In this document: piece after piece, positions 37,499-39,679 of the stretch
Layout of the letters: each line of letters starts with the position of its first letter
How positions within the stretch are numbered: position 1 is the first letter of the stretch
IMG/VR virus record: IMGVR_UViG_3300022926_000043
Location: 1-39,679 of that record
Source of the DNA: a virus
Direction: 5' to 3' (one strand)
DNA: 39,679 nucleotides
Made by a program: the position numbers and the translations under genes
Notes under the pieces: generated by a model
Databases searched by the model: none
Told to the model about the DNA's origin: nothing
What the model saw: only the letters and a program-made list of their open reading frames with translations

Positions 37499-38743
37499 AT
37501 GTTAAAATTTTCAAGTTTTCTCACCGAAGATAAAGGTGGGAAAAACCTACACCTAGAACACATAGAGGACGAAATTCTAAATTTCGGAGTTGATGGCGGC
37601 CGAGCTGCTATCAACTTTATTCAGTCTTTGCGTGACATGTTGGCCGGTTCTTCTCGTTCTTCTGTAAACATGACTGTAAAGTGGGATGGAGCTCCTGCTA
37701 TCTTTGCTGGAATTGATCCAGAAGATGGACGGTTCTTTGTTGCAAAGAAATCAGTATTTAATATAGAACCAAAACTTTACAAGTCAAACGCAGAGATTGA
37801 TGCAGACGGATTGTCTGGTGCATTGAACTCTAAGTTTAAGATTGCACTTGCAGAGTTTTCTAAGTTGGGTATCACAGGTGTTCTTCAAGGTGACTTGATG
37901 TTTACTGATGATGTTTCTACAGAAACTATTGATGGTAAATCTTTCCTAACATTCCAACCAAACACAATTGTATATGCAGTTGATGCGAACTCAGAATTGG
38001 GTAAACAAATCAATAATGCAAAGATTGGTGTAGTGTGGCACACCACATATACAGGCAAAACACTCCAAGACATGAAGGCCTCTTTTGGTGCAAATATCAA
38101 AGGATTGCAGAAACCATCTACAGTTTGGATGGACGATGCAACCTATAAAGATGTTTCTGGTAAAGCAACAATGACTGAAAAAGAAACAGAAGTTGTAACT
38201 TCACACTTGTCTATGGCTGGTTCTACATTCAGAAAAATTAATTCCCAACTTCTTACTGGTTTTCTTACAATTCAAAATAGTTTCACTGGTGATTTTTCTG
38301 GTGCTTCTCTCAAGACATACAATAATAGTATGGTGAGAAAGGGACAGAAGATTACTAATCCAAAGAAACATGCTCAAGGATATATTTCTTGGGTTGAAGA
38401 GGTGTTTAATAAAAAGATTGGCAAACTAAAAACTCCTGTTAAAAAACAAGAAGTAGAAAATAATAAAAAAGAAATAGTTCGTGAACTAAAGAAACATATT
38501 GTAAACCTATCTAATATTATTGAGTTTCAAAACCATATCGTAGAAGCTAAGATGGGTATTGTAAAGAAACTAAATACTGTAAAGAGTATTGGAACTTTTA
38601 TTAAAACTGAAAATGGTTTTAAAGTTGTAAACCCAGAAGGGTATGTTGCAATTGATAGAATTTCTGGTAATGCAGTAAAACTTGTGGATAGAATGGAATT
38701 TAGTTTCAATAACTTTACTGCAATCAAGGCGTGGGATAAATGA
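37499..38743 (+). CDS. Uncharacterised protein with ligase-like KxDG motif (414 aa)
   Basis: The sequence MTVKWDGAPAIFAG (58-71) has the KxDG core of covalent nucleotidyltransferases (DNA/RNA ligases, capping enzymes), with K61 as candidate nucleotidyl acceptor. GVLQGDLMF (127-135) sits where motif III (DGEL-type) would be, and MVRKGQKI lies in the C-terminal half. The usual Arg after KxDG is absent. The N-terminus MLKFSSFLTE resembles a capsid-targeting signal. I recall similar proteins annotated only as hypothetical in marine T4-like phages. Nucleotidyltransferase activity is a hypothesis. Confidence 0.55.
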   Translation: MLKFSSFLTEDKGGKNLHLEHIEDEILNFGVDGGRAAINFIQSLRDMLAGSSRSSVNMTVKWDGAPAIFAGIDPEDGRFFVAKKSVFNIEPKLYKSNAEIDADGLSGALNSKFKIALAEFSKLGITGVLQGDLMFTDDVSTETIDGKSFLTFQPNTIVYAVDANSELGKQINNAKIGVVWHTTYTGKTLQDMKASFGANIKGLQKPSTVWMDDATYKDVSGKATMTEKETEVVTSHLSMAGSTFRKINSQLLTGFLTIQNSFTGDFSGASLKTYNNSMVRKGQKITNPKKHAQGYISWVEEVFNKKIGKLKTPVKKQEVENNKKEIVRELKKHIVNLSNIIEFQNHIVEAKMGIVKKLNTVKSIGTFIKTENGFKVVNPEGYVAIDRISGNAVKLVDRMEFSFNNFTAIKAWDK

Positions 38744-39033
38744 GACCACTTTCATTTTTTCTTAAAGAGGGTATTAAGTTACAACTGGTTCGTGGAAAGA
38801 ATCAAGATGTGTTGAAGATGTGGAAAACTGGTGAGAGTAGTTGGGTAGAAGTTAGAGGTAAACCAAATTTTGAAGTGAATTTTGATCCAAAAGATCCACT
38901 TCATAAGGCAATAAAGGCTCTTGGTAAATCTGCAAATATCTCCGATTTTGTAAATGGTGATATTGTAAATATTAATCCAAAGCACCCAAATGCAAAGAAG
39001 GCGTTAGATACAGCAAAGGCTTTAATGAAATGA
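38740..39033 (+). CDS. Uncharacterised small protein (97 aa)
   Basis: Begins in an ATGA overlap with the preceding gene. The N-terminus MRPLSFFLKEGI resembles a capsid-targeting sequence with a possible gp21 site FLKE/G. The remainder (LVRGKNQDVLKMWKTGE, then WVEVRGKP and NPKHPNAKKALDTAKALM) is basic and mixed alpha/beta. No domain is recognised. The tight coupling to its neighbours suggests a shared role. Confidence 0.6.
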   Translation: MRPLSFFLKEGIKLQLVRGKNQDVLKMWKTGESSWVEVRGKPNFEVNFDPKDPLHKAIKALGKSANISDFVNGDIVNINPKHPNAKKALDTAKALMK

Positions 39034-39425
39034 AAACATTTGACGACCTAATGTTAGAACTTATTGAGAGAAAAGCTTTGTCTGTTTCTCAACGAAGAAA
39101 AATGGGTTTGCGAATGAAAAAAATGATGAAGAACCCTGCTGTTCAGGCAAAAATTGCCAGATCAAAAAAGAAGTTGGCGACTAATTCAAAAATTCAACAG
39201 AGAGCAAACAAAGCTGCGAAACAGATAATTATTAAAAAGTTTGCTGGTATGGATAAACAGGATTATGCAAATCTTCCTTTAATGCAAAGACAGGCACTTG
39301 ATGATAGAATTGTTTCTAAGAAGGGTGCTGCGATTAAAAAGATTGCAAAAAAACTTATTATAAAGTTAAAGAAGGATGAGTTGGAAAGACTTAAAAAGGC
39401 AAGAGAATTGGGTAGTGAACAATGA
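39030..39425 (+). CDS. Highly basic protein of unknown function (131 aa)
   Basis: Overlaps the preceding stop by four bases. It is extremely Lys/Arg-rich (RRKMGLRMKKMMKN, SKKKLATNSKIQQRANKAAKQIIIKK, KKIAKKLIIKLKKDEL), predicting helices that bind nucleic acid. I recall comparable basic proteins of unknown function in cyanophage genomes. The N-terminus MKTFDDLMLELIE fits the family of targeting-like starts seen in the neighbours. A DNA-condensing or internal-head protein is an attractive idea given its charge, but it is inference. Confidence 0.65.
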   Translation: MKTFDDLMLELIERKALSVSQRRKMGLRMKKMMKNPAVQAKIARSKKKLATNSKIQQRANKAAKQIIIKKFAGMDKQDYANLPLMQRQALDDRIVSKKGAAIKKIAKKLIIKLKKDELERLKKARELGSEQ

Positions 39426-39679
39426 AAACTTTTAAGGACATTAGAGAGGCTCGTGGGGATACTTGTGTATTCACTTTTGGTAGATTCAATCCACCAACCA
39501 CAGGGCATGAAAAACTATTAGAAGCTGTTGCGACACAGGCAAAGAAGAACCCCGGCGCACCTTACTATGTGTTCGCAAGTCACTCTGAAAACGCAAAGAA
39601 AGATCCACTACCGTATTCTAAAAAAGTTGCATATATGAAGAATATGTTCCCAAAACATTCACGGAACATTGTTGTAGAC
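39422..39679 (+). CDS. Nucleotidylyltransferase-like protein (N-terminal part, cut by the window end)
   Basis: The open frame runs off the window after 86 residues. FTFGRFNPPTTGHEKLL (17-33) is the HxGH-type nucleotide-binding motif (here TTGH) of the cytidylyl/adenylyltransferase superfamily that includes NMN adenylyltransferase. A VFASHSENAKKDPLPYSKKV segment follows in the expected strand position. The N-terminus MKTFKDIREA matches the neighbours' targeting-like start. Overlaps the previous stop (ATGA). Substrate is unknown; NAD metabolism is possible. Lack of the C-terminal ISSTxxR-like motif here reflects truncation by the window. Confidence 0.75.
   Translation, partial: MKTFKDIREARGDTCVFTFGRFNPPTTGHEKLLEAVATQAKKNPGAPYYVFASHSENAKKDPLPYSKKVAYMKNMFPKHSRNIVVD

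Overview
The window is one continuous, almost gap-free piece of an AT-rich, T4-like myovirus genome (Caudoviricetes). The evidence is a near-complete and colinear T4 core. In order these genes are terminase small and large subunits, sheath, tube, portal, prohead core proteins, prohead protease, scaffold and major capsid protein; then UvsY, UvsW, late sigma factor gp55 and gp47/gp46; then clamp gp45, clamp loader gp44/gp62, RegA, polymerase gp43, UvsX and helicase gp41. The gene order, the short proteins of marine T4-like type, and the accessory genes (Hsp20, peptide deformylase, 2OG-Fe(II) oxygenase, MazG) point to a marine phage related to cyanophages and pelagiphages. No photosynthesis gene lies in the window, so the host cannot be fixed.

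Layout. 1-5026: tail-fibre-like and small proteins, with three related fibre-plus-small-protein cassettes and gp16 placed among them. 5036-6679: gp17. 6694-6993: one small reverse-strand HNH-like gene. 7107-15812: the late head and tail block (gp18, 19, 20, 67, 68, 21, 22, 23 and a second tube-like protein), punctuated by TATAAATA late promoters and a strong terminator after gp23. 15821-15905: a candidate structured RNA starting exactly where a late promoter should initiate. 15934-18771: uvsY, an oxygenase, uvsW and an Sm-like gene. 18907-37249: early/middle replication, recombination and metabolism, read rightward from several consensus sigma-70 promoters. 37221-39679: small uncharacterised genes, a protein with a KxDG motif and the start of a nucleotidylyltransferase.

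How it works together. Early genes use host-type promoters (TTGACA, about 17 bp, TATAAT) before gp55, the DUF932 gene, the DUF3310 gene, gp43 and the 37.5-kb block. gp55 with the clamp gp45 would then direct RNA polymerase to TATAAATA sites in front of gp18, gp22, gp23, the tube-like gene and others. Most genes are tightly coupled through TAATG or ATGA overlaps. GMP reductase and MazG sit in a coupled run with UvsX and may shift guanylate toward adenylate.

The most interesting candidates are: (1) short N-terminal sequences resembling the T4 capsid-targeting signal on four consecutive uncharacterised genes and on the RimK-like gene; (2) a discrete structured RNA behind a late promoter; (3) a ROSE-like RNA-thermometer hairpin before hsp20; (4) a consensus antisense promoter facing uvsW; and (5) the phage GMP reductase/MazG module. 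No tRNA, CRISPR array, insertion sequence or intergenic gap over 300 bases was seen.
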